Of a stretch of DNA of 64,000 nucleotides, positions 8,564-16,222 are shown in pieces (the first letter of the stretch is position 1; each line of letters opens with the position of its first letter). This DNA is from JBLIOB01 sp047639575 (GTDB lineage Bacteria > Bacteroidota > Bacteroidia > Flavobacteriales_D > Parvicellaceae). The stretch spans positions 1 through 64,000 of the forward strand of contig JBLIOB010000001.1 of NCBI GenBank assembly GCA_047639575.1. Direction: 5' to 3'. A program made the translations under genes and the position numbers. The notes beneath the pieces are model-generated. The model was not told where the DNA came from. It ran no database searches and was given only the letters and a program-made list of their open reading frames with translations.

Positions 8564-8578
8564 TTCCCAGAATGGGAT
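8564..8578. promoter_or_regulatory. locus palindrome TTCCC-AGAAT-GGGAT (probable enhancer site)
   Basis: Inverted repeat with 5-nt arms and a 5-nt spacer, one base after the stop codon of the Wzy gene. The same pattern recurs at 16206-16220 and 20781-20795. The Fis-type helix-turn-helix of the regulator at 19218-20567 is the obvious candidate to bind it, but binding is inferred. Confidence 0.65.
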
Positions 8579-8579
8579 G

Positions 8580-9875
8580 TTAATTTGATACGGCTCCAAA
8601 CCGTTTCTGAAGTCGATTTAAGCTAACACGATCAAAACTAGTCATGTGCTTTCGTTGTTTGATAACAAATAACACGATCAAGTACTGATAAAAAAGAATT
8701 CCATAATTCGCATCTCCAAAAAATCCAAACTCAGTAAATGAATTAATTAATATCGGAATGAACAGGGCGATAAAAAACTGTCGGTACGGACTAACTTTTT
8801 CAATTACAAAATTCCTGACCGTACAAACTACATTCCAAAAAGCAATAAAAAAGCCGATAAAGCCTAAGTTCATAAGAACTTGCATAAAAGTGTTATGTGT
8901 CATCTTACCTGGATAGGTAAATAAACCTTGAAAATAGTCGGTGTAGTTTATTCGCATAAAACCGTAGCCCAACCAAGGCTCTTTAACAATCCCTTCATTC
9001 AGAAGAGCAGTCCAAAAAGGAAGGCGACCCGTCATACTCATTACTTCCTCTACACCTCCACCATCTTTAAATATTACAAACTTTAATGCCAAGGGAACAG
9101 AAATCACAGCCCCGACTACCATAACCAAAATGATCTTTTTATTTTTTGTCATTAATCCTATGATCGCTGTAATTAAAAAAAAGCCAATCATAGATGATCT
9201 AGAACTAGTTAGCGCCAAGACAATCATGGCAATTATCATCTTTATAATAACCCAAAATTTCTTATCGAATTTTAAACTTAAATAGCACATCGCTGCCCCA
9301 ATTGAAGAGAGCATTCCGAGTTCATTTGGGTTCATTAAATAGCCTCCTAGTCTTTGCTCTTCGCCTCCCCGCATCCCACGGTAAAATGTATCTTCGCTTA
9401 TCAAACTACCTATTAAAAATGTAAGTAATATTGGAATTATTGCATTAGCAAATAACCTTACCATATTGACTTCATGTTGTGGGAAATGAAAATTGATTGT
9501 ATAAACAACTTGAATAAACACAATCACAAAGACAAAACTCTCTACGGTCATTCCTAACTGCAAAGCCGAGTATGCCGGATCTGTACTCCACATAAAAGAA
9601 GCGAGCCCCAGAATTAGATACAGCGTATACAGTATTGGGCTGAATAAATTTTTATATTCAAAATTTTGAATACAACCTAACTTCCTTAGTTTGTAGGAAT
9701 AGAAAAAAATAAAACCTGTACACCCAATTCTGAAGATAATTTTGAATATCTGAGTAATCCCTCTATCCTCTACAATTGAAAAATAACCAACTATTTTAAA
9801 AAATAAAATCAGCGTCAGAATTATGCCTGCCTTCTTAATATAAACAGGCAACCTGCTATTTTGATGAACGCTCAA
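8580..9875 (-). CDS. O-antigen polymerase/ligase family (Wzy-like) membrane protein
   Basis: 431 residues with about ten to twelve hydrophobic segments and a large loop (about residues 260-320) between late helices. This loop ends in the GYGFMRINY...MTHNTFMQVLMNLGFIG stretch typical of the O-antigen ligase/polymerase (PF04932) fold, where the His of the HN motif is characteristic. The expected role is periplasmic polymerisation of flipped repeat units into long polysaccharide. It is the last gene of the 16112-8580 unit, overlaps the upstream glycosyltransferase by 4 nt, and is followed within 2 nt by a locus palindrome. Polymerase is favoured over ligase because wzx, wzc and wza are in the same operon. 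Confidence 0.85.
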   Translation of the reverse strand: MSVHQNSRLPVYIKKAGIILTLILFFKIVGYFSIVEDRGITQIFKIIFRIGCTGFIFFYSYKLRKLGCIQNFEYKNLFSPILYTLYLILGLASFMWSTDPAYSALQLGMTVESFVFVIVFIQVVYTINFHFPQHEVNMVRLFANAIIPILLTFLIGSLISEDTFYRGMRGGEEQRLGGYLMNPNELGMLSSIGAAMCYLSLKFDKKFWVIIKMIIAMIVLALTSSRSSMIGFFLITAIIGLMTKNKKIILVMVVGAVISVPLALKFVIFKDGGGVEEVMSMTGRLPFWTALLNEGIVKEPWLGYGFMRINYTDYFQGLFTYPGKMTHNTFMQVLMNLGFIGFFIAFWNVVCTVRNFVIEKVSPYRQFFIALFIPILINSFTEFGFFGDANYGILFYQYLIVLFVIKQRKHMTSFDRVSLNRLQKRFGAVSN

Positions 9876-10975
9876 TTATTATAAAGTTTGTTGATTTCTT
9901 GAGCAATTAAAGTCCAACTAAAATGGTGAGCAATGGTTCTTCTACAATTTTCTGCCATTTTACTGTAATGTTTAGTGCCATGCAATTCTTGAAATTTTTT
10001 AAGCGCTTCAGCCAAAAGCTTTGGAGAGTTATTTTCTAATGATAAGCCACAATGGTATTTACTAACCTGTTCAGCCAAATTAGTTTCTGGAGATACAATT
10101 ACCGGAACACCCAATGCCATACTTTCTAAGACAACACCAGGAATTCCTTCGTTCCTTGATGTTAGGACCAAGGCTGTAGACTCTCCTATCAACTCATCTT
10201 TTTCTTTCCCAAATAATGGACCAAGACATACAATATGTTTGGCCAAATTATTTTTGCGGATTAGAAGCTGAAAAGCTTTTGATTGATTTCCTCCGCCAAT
10301 TACTTTCAAGTTTATATCTACTCCTTGTCTAACGCATTCCTTTACTGCCTGAACAAGTATATCCAAGCCTTTAGTTTGAATGTCAATTCTACCGCAAAAA
10401 ACAAATTGAAGTTTAGATGACTTTTTCCCTGAGAATGATTTCAACTCTTGTCCATTAGGGATTAATACATACTTTGTGCTAATCTTTTTAGATCGTATAC
10501 CCTCTATTTCAGATTGACCAATGAGCTGAATTACTTTTGCATGATTTAGAAAATAACGATCGAACAATATAAAGTAAAGGGTCTTTTTCAATTTACTAGT
10601 ATGCAATACTCGTAGATTATAGCCGCCATGAAGATTCACCACGTACTTTATATTCTCTTTGATTAAAAGTCGGGACACCATAAAAAATTGGGGAATAAAA
10701 GCACCATGAAAATGAAATACAACGCCATTTGAATCTTCTTCAAGAATTGCTTCTTTCAATCTCCGATCTAAACTAAATTTTGCTTCATCTTGAAATAATT
10801 TAGTTATATATGGGCGTTTTGGGTAATCATGGACAAGTACCTTTGTAATCCCCCAAATTTCAACATTTAAACCAATACTATTTTGAGCAGCTGCCAAGCT
10901 ACTCACTACCTTATTTACTCCGTTTTGGCGATTAGGATTAGCTTTCCCAAGAATGATATGAATAACCTTCATCAT
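9872..10975 (-). CDS. GT4-family glycosyltransferase
   Basis: 367 residues with a GT-B fold. It starts VIHIILGKANPNRQNGVNKV, with the glycine-rich acceptor loop. The C-terminal domain has FVFCGRIDIQTKGLDILVQA near residue 195 and the donor-binding LVLTSRNEGIPGVVLESMAL near residue 270, where the EX7E glutamates are in place. It probably adds a sugar to the lipid-linked repeat unit. It overlaps wzx upstream and wzy downstream by 4 nt each, so translation is likely coupled. Confidence 0.85.
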   Translation of the reverse strand: MMKVIHIILGKANPNRQNGVNKVVSSLAAAQNSIGLNVEIWGITKVLVHDYPKRPYITKLFQDEAKFSLDRRLKEAILEEDSNGVVFHFHGAFIPQFFMVSRLLIKENIKYVVNLHGGYNLRVLHTSKLKKTLYFILFDRYFLNHAKVIQLIGQSEIEGIRSKKISTKYVLIPNGQELKSFSGKKSSKLQFVFCGRIDIQTKGLDILVQAVKECVRQGVDINLKVIGGGNQSKAFQLLIRKNNLAKHIVCLGPLFGKEKDELIGESTALVLTSRNEGIPGVVLESMALGVPVIVSPETNLAEQVSKYHCGLSLENNSPKLLAEALKKFQELHGTKHYSKMAENCRRTIAHHFSWTLIAQEINKLYNN

Positions 10976-12198
10976 CTTTTGTGCAATTTTAACTTGCCAA
11001 GGAAATAAGTCAAACCAATGACTTGTGTACTATAAAATCCAATTATTACACCCGCTAATCCCAATTCATGAATTAACGGATATGCCAGCAGTAAACTCAC
11101 CGCGCTGCTAATAGCATAACTATGAAAAATCAATCTATTCTGCTCAATTGTTCGAATATAGAATCTAAGTATTGTACCAGCATACACAAGGAAGTACATG
11201 ATAGCGAAAGCGCTAAAAAGAGTCCCATAACTAATCATTTCCTGTCCATAGACCCAGGATAAAACTTCTTGATCAGCAAACACAAAAAATAGAATTATGG
11301 TGCTTACTGGAATCAGCGCTTTTAAAGACAATATGCGCGTTTCTTTTTTGAGCAATTTCAAACCACCAACAGACATTTGTTTCGCCATGGAAATCGGAAC
11401 AATATTTTCTAGGGCCAAAAAGAGGACATGTAATACTCCCATTAAATTTTGCATCATCCGAACTACACCCAGTGCGGACACACCCAGCCATAAACCAGCC
11501 ATCAATCCAAATGCATTACCAGAAAACCATTGTAAAAAAGAGGTCCCAACAAGGTATTTCGAAAAAGCCCAATTTTGCTTGGCGAGTTTCCATATTCGCT
11601 TCCTTTTAATTTCGGCTATTCTAACTGGATACCTTGCCATCCCCATTAAAACACTCAATCCATAAGTTAAAACCAAAACATATACTGCAGAAGTAATGGT
11701 CAGAACATCTTGATATGATAGCAGAAGAATCAATGGCACTTGCAACCCATAGGCAACAGCATCTCTAAAAAACACCTTGATTTCCGATTTACTTACAAAT
11801 CCAATTCTTCGATCAAAATCTTGTATCTGATAAAGGAAAATAAATAGACTTCCTCCCACGGCAAGCTCTATACGTTCCGATTGAAATACAATAAGAAAAA
11901 CGACAAATGCAACCAGCATTGAAAGAGAAGCCACGAATAAAGCTATAATCTTTTGCTGTCCCAAGTAGAATGGTTTATTCATCTTTTCGGCATACTGACT
12001 GTAAATCGTTTGTGAGATAAAACTTTGCTGAAAACTGAATAAAACGAAATTGGTCATCCAGATAATACTAAACTCTCCAAAGGACTCAATACCAATTTTT
12101 CTAGTAAGAACAATTGCCATTAAGAAATTAGTTCCACTAACTAGCCCTTGATCCGCAAACACGAGCAATGTTCTATATTTCCACCACCATCTTCTCAC
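10972..12198 (-). CDS. Wzx-like polysaccharide flippase (MOP superfamily)
   Basis: 408 residues, nearly all hydrophobic, with about twelve predicted membrane helices, the usual layout of polysaccharide-specific MOP transporters. Such proteins flip undecaprenyl-linked repeat units to the periplasmic face. Sequence identity within this family is low, so assignment rests on the size, topology and position between wzc and wzy. It overlaps its neighbours by 4 nt on both sides, in an operon with the polymerase, co-polymerase and export protein. Confidence 0.8.
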   Translation of the reverse strand: MRRWWWKYRTLLVFADQGLVSGTNFLMAIVLTRKIGIESFGEFSIIWMTNFVLFSFQQSFISQTIYSQYAEKMNKPFYLGQQKIIALFVASLSMLVAFVVFLIVFQSERIELAVGGSLFIFLYQIQDFDRRIGFVSKSEIKVFFRDAVAYGLQVPLILLLSYQDVLTITSAVYVLVLTYGLSVLMGMARYPVRIAEIKRKRIWKLAKQNWAFSKYLVGTSFLQWFSGNAFGLMAGLWLGVSALGVVRMMQNLMGVLHVLFLALENIVPISMAKQMSVGGLKLLKKETRILSLKALIPVSTIILFFVFADQEVLSWVYGQEMISYGTLFSAFAIMYFLVYAGTILRFYIRTIEQNRLIFHSYAISSAVSLLLAYPLIHELGLAGVIIGFYSTQVIGLTYFLGKLKLHKR

Positions 12199-14480
12199 CT
12201 AATGTAATACCACAAATAGTTCTTAATTCTCTTGATAAAGTTGGCTCCCTGCGCTTCATAGCTCAATCCGCTCCCAATATATAACCCGTTAAAATTACTA
12301 GCCTTATGAGCAGAATTTAATATGATATGAATATTGTCTATCCCATGCTCTTGCTGTATTAGATCCGGATTTACAGCAAAATGCTTTTTGGTATATCTTG
12401 CTCTTATTATAAATAGATTAATCGAGGCCAATTTCATCATTGGGATTGCTTCTGGAGAAATGGCAGTTGGCGGAGTATCGATGACCACCACATCATACTT
12501 TTTGAATAAGTTAGTAGTCAAGCTTTCAAATTTTTTAACACCACTTATTTGAGTAGCTTCATCTCGAATTCCTCTCACAACAATCAAATCAGGAAGAGAC
12601 GAATCCGTATAAATTACATGGTCTTCTAGCGGCCCAATATCTTTAAACGTACTAATTAGCTTTTCTTCTTCCAAACTATTATTCAAACCGTGTAAGCCGT
12701 TACAAGAATCAAAATCCGCATATAAAGTGGAGTATCCCAATTGTGTGAAATGTTTTGCCATTCTTGTCGCAACAAGACTTCTACCTTCTCCTCTTATAGA
12801 AGATGCAATAGCCACAATTTTAGGCTGTTCATCATCTATTTTGCTAAGGATCCCAGATGCCAAATTCCCAACCTCAACATCCAAGTTATTGAATCGAAAT
12901 TTCTTTCTAACAACGCCAATAATAGAAGTATCCGTTTTCCGTTCAATATCAGTTCGATAAATAATTTTGCCTGATGCTGAGTCTTTTATAAAAACAAACG
13001 CAATACCGAGAATAATTCCTAGCAAACCTGACACAAAAGTTATTAGGGTTTTATTAGGCGAAATTGGTTTCGAATTCAATGTCGCAGGCTGTATAATTCG
13101 ATGAAAAGAGATTAACGCGCTACTAGCAATTGCAGCCTCTGTTCGCTTCTGAGATAGAAATGTATAGACCTGTTCATTTAGTAAAAACTCTCGTTCTAAA
13201 ACCTTCATTTCTCTCTCTCTAGTAGGAAATCCGTCAAACATTTGTTCCTCTTTGGAAATCCTACTTTTCATCTCTAATCTCTTCGTTTTAATATCACTTT
13301 TACTTGTTTTAATCGCTTCTTCTATGTAATTTTTTATTTCCTGTATTTTCTTGTCAACAGCCAATATTTTAGGATCTTCTACCGTGTATTTCAACAGTAA
13401 ATCATGCCGTTCATCGATGTATTGTTTCATCTTTTTCACTAACTCAGTCATTAGTAAATCTCCATAACCAAAATTGATTGAGGTCTGATTAAAATAGTCC
13501 CCCGACTGCATGTATTCATCCAAAGAATCAATTGATTCCTGCTGTATTTGAACGTTAATTAACTGTATCTTCAGATTAGCCAATGACCGCAATCCTGTCT
13601 CGGTTTCTTGCTTTGTGTTTACAACCTTATTTTCTATTTTATATTTCTCTAATACACCTTCAGACTCAACCAATTTTTGCGTAACCTCAGCCAGCCGCTC
13701 ATCTATAAAGTTCAGCGTGTTTTGTGCAGCTGAACTTTTTGTTTTAACGTAATCTTCGATATAAACTTCACATAGGTGATTAACAATATGCTGGGCTCTT
13801 CTAGCATTCTGATCATCATAAACGATTCTGAGAACAGGTATTTCTTTATCAATTGCATTAATATGCAGATGTTCCAAAACTTTATTTACAACAGATTCTG
13901 AAGAATTCAATTCAATTCGATACGAGCCAACAGCCATTTGATCGTCATAGCCTTCTTTTATGCTTATCACAACCATATAATCTTTTAATTTAATAGAGTC
14001 TCCATAATGATATTTAGACTTCGTTAATGCTCCTTTAACAAGCTCAATACCATTTTGTGATGCGTTGACAACAATATTATTTGGCGGTGCCTTATCTTTA
14101 TAAGAAACAAAATCAATCTCCAACGGAGAATCAACGCCATAAATCAATTCTTCTTTTCCAGCTCCTTGTCTGAACACTCGAACACCTGCATTAATTTGAT
14201 TCACAACGGCCTTTAATAATAAAGGTGATTCCAAAACCTGTGCTTCAGATTCTATCTTGTTTTCTGATGAAAAAATATCCAGGTCGCTATATAAATTGTT
14301 GCTAGAGAATCCATACGCCTGATCATCTAATTTAATTTTCGCCACACTTTGATAAATTGGCGTAGCCTTTTTTATATAATTCCTAGCTAATAGAATTGCT
14401 AATACAAGTACCAACGCTATAAATGGCGACCCCTTCACATAAGGCAAAAGTCCAATTTTTATTTGCTGAATTTGATTCAT
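12195..14480 (-). CDS. Wzc-like polysaccharide co-polymerase with BY-kinase-type domain
   Basis: 761 residues. The Wzz-like part has one membrane helix near residues 15-35, a long periplasmic segment with coiled coils, and a second helix near residue 485 (LITFVSGLLGIILGIAFVFI). A cytoplasmic MinD-type ATPase domain follows, with Walker A' LYADFD and Walker B VVVIDTPPT. The Walker A reads SSIRGEGRS: the usual lysine is an arginine (AGA codon, around 12790), which may lower or remove kinase activity. The C-terminal tail has several tyrosines (YLWYY, SYEA) where BY-kinases autophosphorylate. It should set chain length and couple polymerisation to Wza. It overlaps wza by 1 nt and wzx by 4 nt. Confidence 0.88.
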   Translation of the reverse strand: MNQIQQIKIGLLPYVKGSPFIALVLVLAILLARNYIKKATPIYQSVAKIKLDDQAYGFSSNNLYSDLDIFSSENKIESEAQVLESPLLLKAVVNQINAGVRVFRQGAGKEELIYGVDSPLEIDFVSYKDKAPPNNIVVNASQNGIELVKGALTKSKYHYGDSIKLKDYMVVISIKEGYDDQMAVGSYRIELNSSESVVNKVLEHLHINAIDKEIPVLRIVYDDQNARRAQHIVNHLCEVYIEDYVKTKSSAAQNTLNFIDERLAEVTQKLVESEGVLEKYKIENKVVNTKQETETGLRSLANLKIQLINVQIQQESIDSLDEYMQSGDYFNQTSINFGYGDLLMTELVKKMKQYIDERHDLLLKYTVEDPKILAVDKKIQEIKNYIEEAIKTSKSDIKTKRLEMKSRISKEEQMFDGFPTREREMKVLEREFLLNEQVYTFLSQKRTEAAIASSALISFHRIIQPATLNSKPISPNKTLITFVSGLLGIILGIAFVFIKDSASGKIIYRTDIERKTDTSIIGVVRKKFRFNNLDVEVGNLASGILSKIDDEQPKIVAIASSIRGEGRSLVATRMAKHFTQLGYSTLYADFDSCNGLHGLNNSLEEEKLISTFKDIGPLEDHVIYTDSSLPDLIVVRGIRDEATQISGVKKFESLTTNLFKKYDVVVIDTPPTAISPEAIPMMKLASINLFIIRARYTKKHFAVNPDLIQQEHGIDNIHIILNSAHKASNFNGLYIGSGLSYEAQGANFIKRIKNYLWYYIR

Positions 14481-15229
14481 TATCTTGTCAACAATGTACC
14501 CAACAGCACTATAGCGGTTAACGTGCTTGCAATTGGGATTAGCGTTGGAGCCTTCTTCTCTATTGTTTTCCCAGGGCGCGCAGGAACATGAATTATATCA
14601 CCATCTTTTAAATTGATTTGTAACAACTTTAACTGATCCTTTCCGTCCAGGTTTAATTGATACATTTTATCATCTCGAATGAATCTAATTTTTTTTGTCT
14701 GTGCGTAATACAGCATTCCTTCTGCCTTACCTATCAGTGTAACTAGCGTGTTCTTTTCCTCATCTAGCAAATAATTACCGGGTGATTTTACCTCGCCCAA
14801 AATCGTTACTTCTTTATTAAGCAGCCTAACTTTGATAATAGGATTCAGCAAAAAAACAGAGTATAAACTCACCAGAGTGTCCTCGGCCTGAGAAAGAGTG
14901 AGCCCTCCTAATTTAATTAACCCTAGTTTGGGAAAACTCACCTCTCCTTTTGAATTAATTAAAACCCATTTTCCGAAGGACTCATGAGAATTATAAATCG
15001 TGAATAATGATCCTACACTCAAATCATCATGATTCCATATGCTTAGACTTATTTTATCATCTGGCTTTAGCACATGTTGTTTTGTGCCCATTGTATCTAA
15101 CAACGCACTGTAATCTTTTTGTACTTCAACTTTATTAAAGTTCTTACTAGCACCACAAGACGTGGCTATTAATAGTATTGTCATCAAATAAAATTGAAAA
15201 AAATTAAATCGATTCATCTTAAAATCCAT
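14480..15229 (-). CDS. Wza-like polysaccharide export lipoprotein (SLBB domains)
   Basis: 249 residues with a lipoprotein signal (FYLMTILLIATSCGASK, Cys at about residue 25). A Poly_export domain follows (VLKPDDKISLSIWNHDDLSV), then an SLBB-like segment (VTILGEVKSPGNYLLDEEKN). The last 20 residues are hydrophobic and could be a C-terminal membrane anchor. It probably forms the outer-membrane/periplasmic export channel with the Wzc-like protein. Two in-frame starts exist: one at 15229 overlaps the upstream receiver gene by 11 nt; the other, MNRFNFF at 15217, begins right after that gene's stop. Both keep the signal peptide. I cannot decide between them. Confidence 0.88.
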   Translation of the reverse strand: MDFKMNRFNFFQFYLMTILLIATSCGASKNFNKVEVQKDYSALLDTMGTKQHVLKPDDKISLSIWNHDDLSVGSLFTIYNSHESFGKWVLINSKGEVSFPKLGLIKLGGLTLSQAEDTLVSLYSVFLLNPIIKVRLLNKEVTILGEVKSPGNYLLDEEKNTLVTLIGKAEGMLYYAQTKKIRFIRDDKMYQLNLDGKDQLKLLQINLKDGDIIHVPARPGKTIEKKAPTLIPIASTLTAIVLLGTLLTR

Positions 15230-15713
15230 TTTGTAGCAACATGATTATCGACCAAACAATTAAAATGAACAGCACAACAATGGGTACTGTAATTTTGGAA
15301 AGAAAATGATAACGTTCATTTTCCGCCAGTAAATAATTGAGTTGGAATGCTCTTCTAACCACAGACGCCATTTTCAAAAGACCATCATCACCTTTGTCTA
15401 TGTAGTCGTATGCACCATATTTAAGGGCGTTTATTGCAACCTCTAATTCTTCTTGTGCACTTAAAAAGATGACTTGAATTTCTGGATATAACCCCTTAAT
15501 TTGTTTCAAAATGGTAAGGCCATCACTATCACCTAAACCGTGATCCAGTAACACAATTTCGGGGATCTTGTATAAATTGTCAACCGCTGTTTTTCCCGAA
15601 TGATATACTTCAATCTGGGTTAAATGTTCATTTTGAAGCTGCTTTTCGATCGCATTCGCATAAAAAACATCGTCTTCTACAACAAAAATTAGAGGGAATT
15701 TTCTACGTTTCAT
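15219..15713 (-). CDS. receiver (REC) protein with C-terminal transmembrane tail
   Basis: 164 residues. A full receiver domain occupies residues 5-125: EDD acidic cluster, phospho-acceptor Asp in IVLLDHGLGD, Ser in FLSAQE and Lys in YIDKGD. After a short linker the tail ITVPIVVLFILIVWSIIMLL spans the membrane once, and only four residues follow. It shares this unusual layout with the protein at 414-902. It sits 12 nt after the degenerate receiver and directly before wza and wzc, so the two membrane-tailed receivers bracket the polysaccharide locus. A plausible role is phosphorylation-dependent control of the Wza/Wzc/Wzy machinery at the inner membrane; nothing in the sequence proves the partner. 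Confidence 0.85.
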   Translation of the reverse strand: MKRRKFPLIFVVEDDVFYANAIEKQLQNEHLTQIEVYHSGKTAVDNLYKIPEIVLLDHGLGDSDGLTILKQIKGLYPEIQVIFLSAQEELEVAINALKYGAYDYIDKGDDGLLKMASVVRRAFQLNYLLAENERYHFLSKITVPIVVLFILIVWSIIMLLQNGF

Positions 15714-15725
15714 ATTGGGGGAGTT

Positions 15726-16112
15726 TTATGATACTGATTTAGTCATCAGATCAGGGTTAATAGATCTGTTAGTTGTATTGATAAATTCTTGTGACATCAC
15801 AAATCTCTGAATACGGCCAATAGGAATAACTTTTCTAGAAATCGCCCAGCTATTTTCTGGGGAGAGATGATAGATTGGCACATCAGACTGGAATAAATTC
15901 ACTTTCTCTAGAAACTGCTTGGTCAGAATTCCATTCCCAGCATAATATTCATCTAATATGCACAGATCAGGAGTGATCGCTGACACCGCCATGAATGAAT
16001 TTTCGGATGCCTCTAAATTAATTAATTGCGTATGCTCTATATCCAGATGATGTTGCCAGAAAAAATCGCTTTTGAGCGTAGAGCTGATAATGAGTAATGT
16101 GGAATTTTTCAT
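15726..16112 (-). CDS. degenerate receiver-like protein
   Basis: 128 residues from the ATG at 16112 (an upstream ATG at 16154 is possible but lies across the -12/-24-like element). The alternation of strands and helices, an Asp at the end of a buried strand (PDLCILDEYYAGNG) and a Ser after the next (PIYHLSPE) resemble a receiver. The N-terminal acidic pair is missing (LLIISSTL) and the expected Lys is not visible, so it is probably a pseudo-receiver that cannot be phosphorylated normally. It is the first gene of the long 16112-8580 unit and is preceded by a perfect locus palindrome at 16206-16220. It may be a regulatory binding partner of the kinase or of Wza/Wzc. Confidence 0.6.
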   Translation of the reverse strand: MKNSTLLIISSTLKSDFFWQHHLDIEHTQLINLEASENSFMAVSAITPDLCILDEYYAGNGILTKQFLEKVNLFQSDVPIYHLSPENSWAISRKVIPIGRIQRFVMSQEFINTTNRSINPDLMTKSVS

Positions 16113-16135
16113 GTCTGTCGATTTGATATCAACAG

Positions 16136-16151
16136 TCCAATCTATAGTCCA
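16136..16151 (-). promoter_or_regulatory. weak sigma-54-like element before the 16112-8580 unit
   Basis: The minus strand reads TGGACTATAGATTGGA. The -24 GG and the TTG of the -12 box are in place at the right spacing, but the -12 GC is GG. Position (14-24 nt before the ATG, about 60 nt from the palindrome) fits the other units, but the mismatch makes this tentative. Confidence 0.3.
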
Positions 16152-16205
16152 CAAAATGCAACTGCCTGATATACATAAAGTTACATTGCTTGAACTAAGA
16201 AGGTA

Positions 16206-16220
16206 TTCCCGAATTGGGAA
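16206..16220. promoter_or_regulatory. locus palindrome TTCCC-GAATT-GGGAA (probable enhancer site)
   Basis: Fully symmetric outer arms with a 5-nt spacer, starting 2 nt past the stop codon of the hybrid kinase and about 95 nt before the first gene of the wza-wzc-wzx-wzy unit. Confidence 0.65.
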
Positions 16221-16222
16221 GT

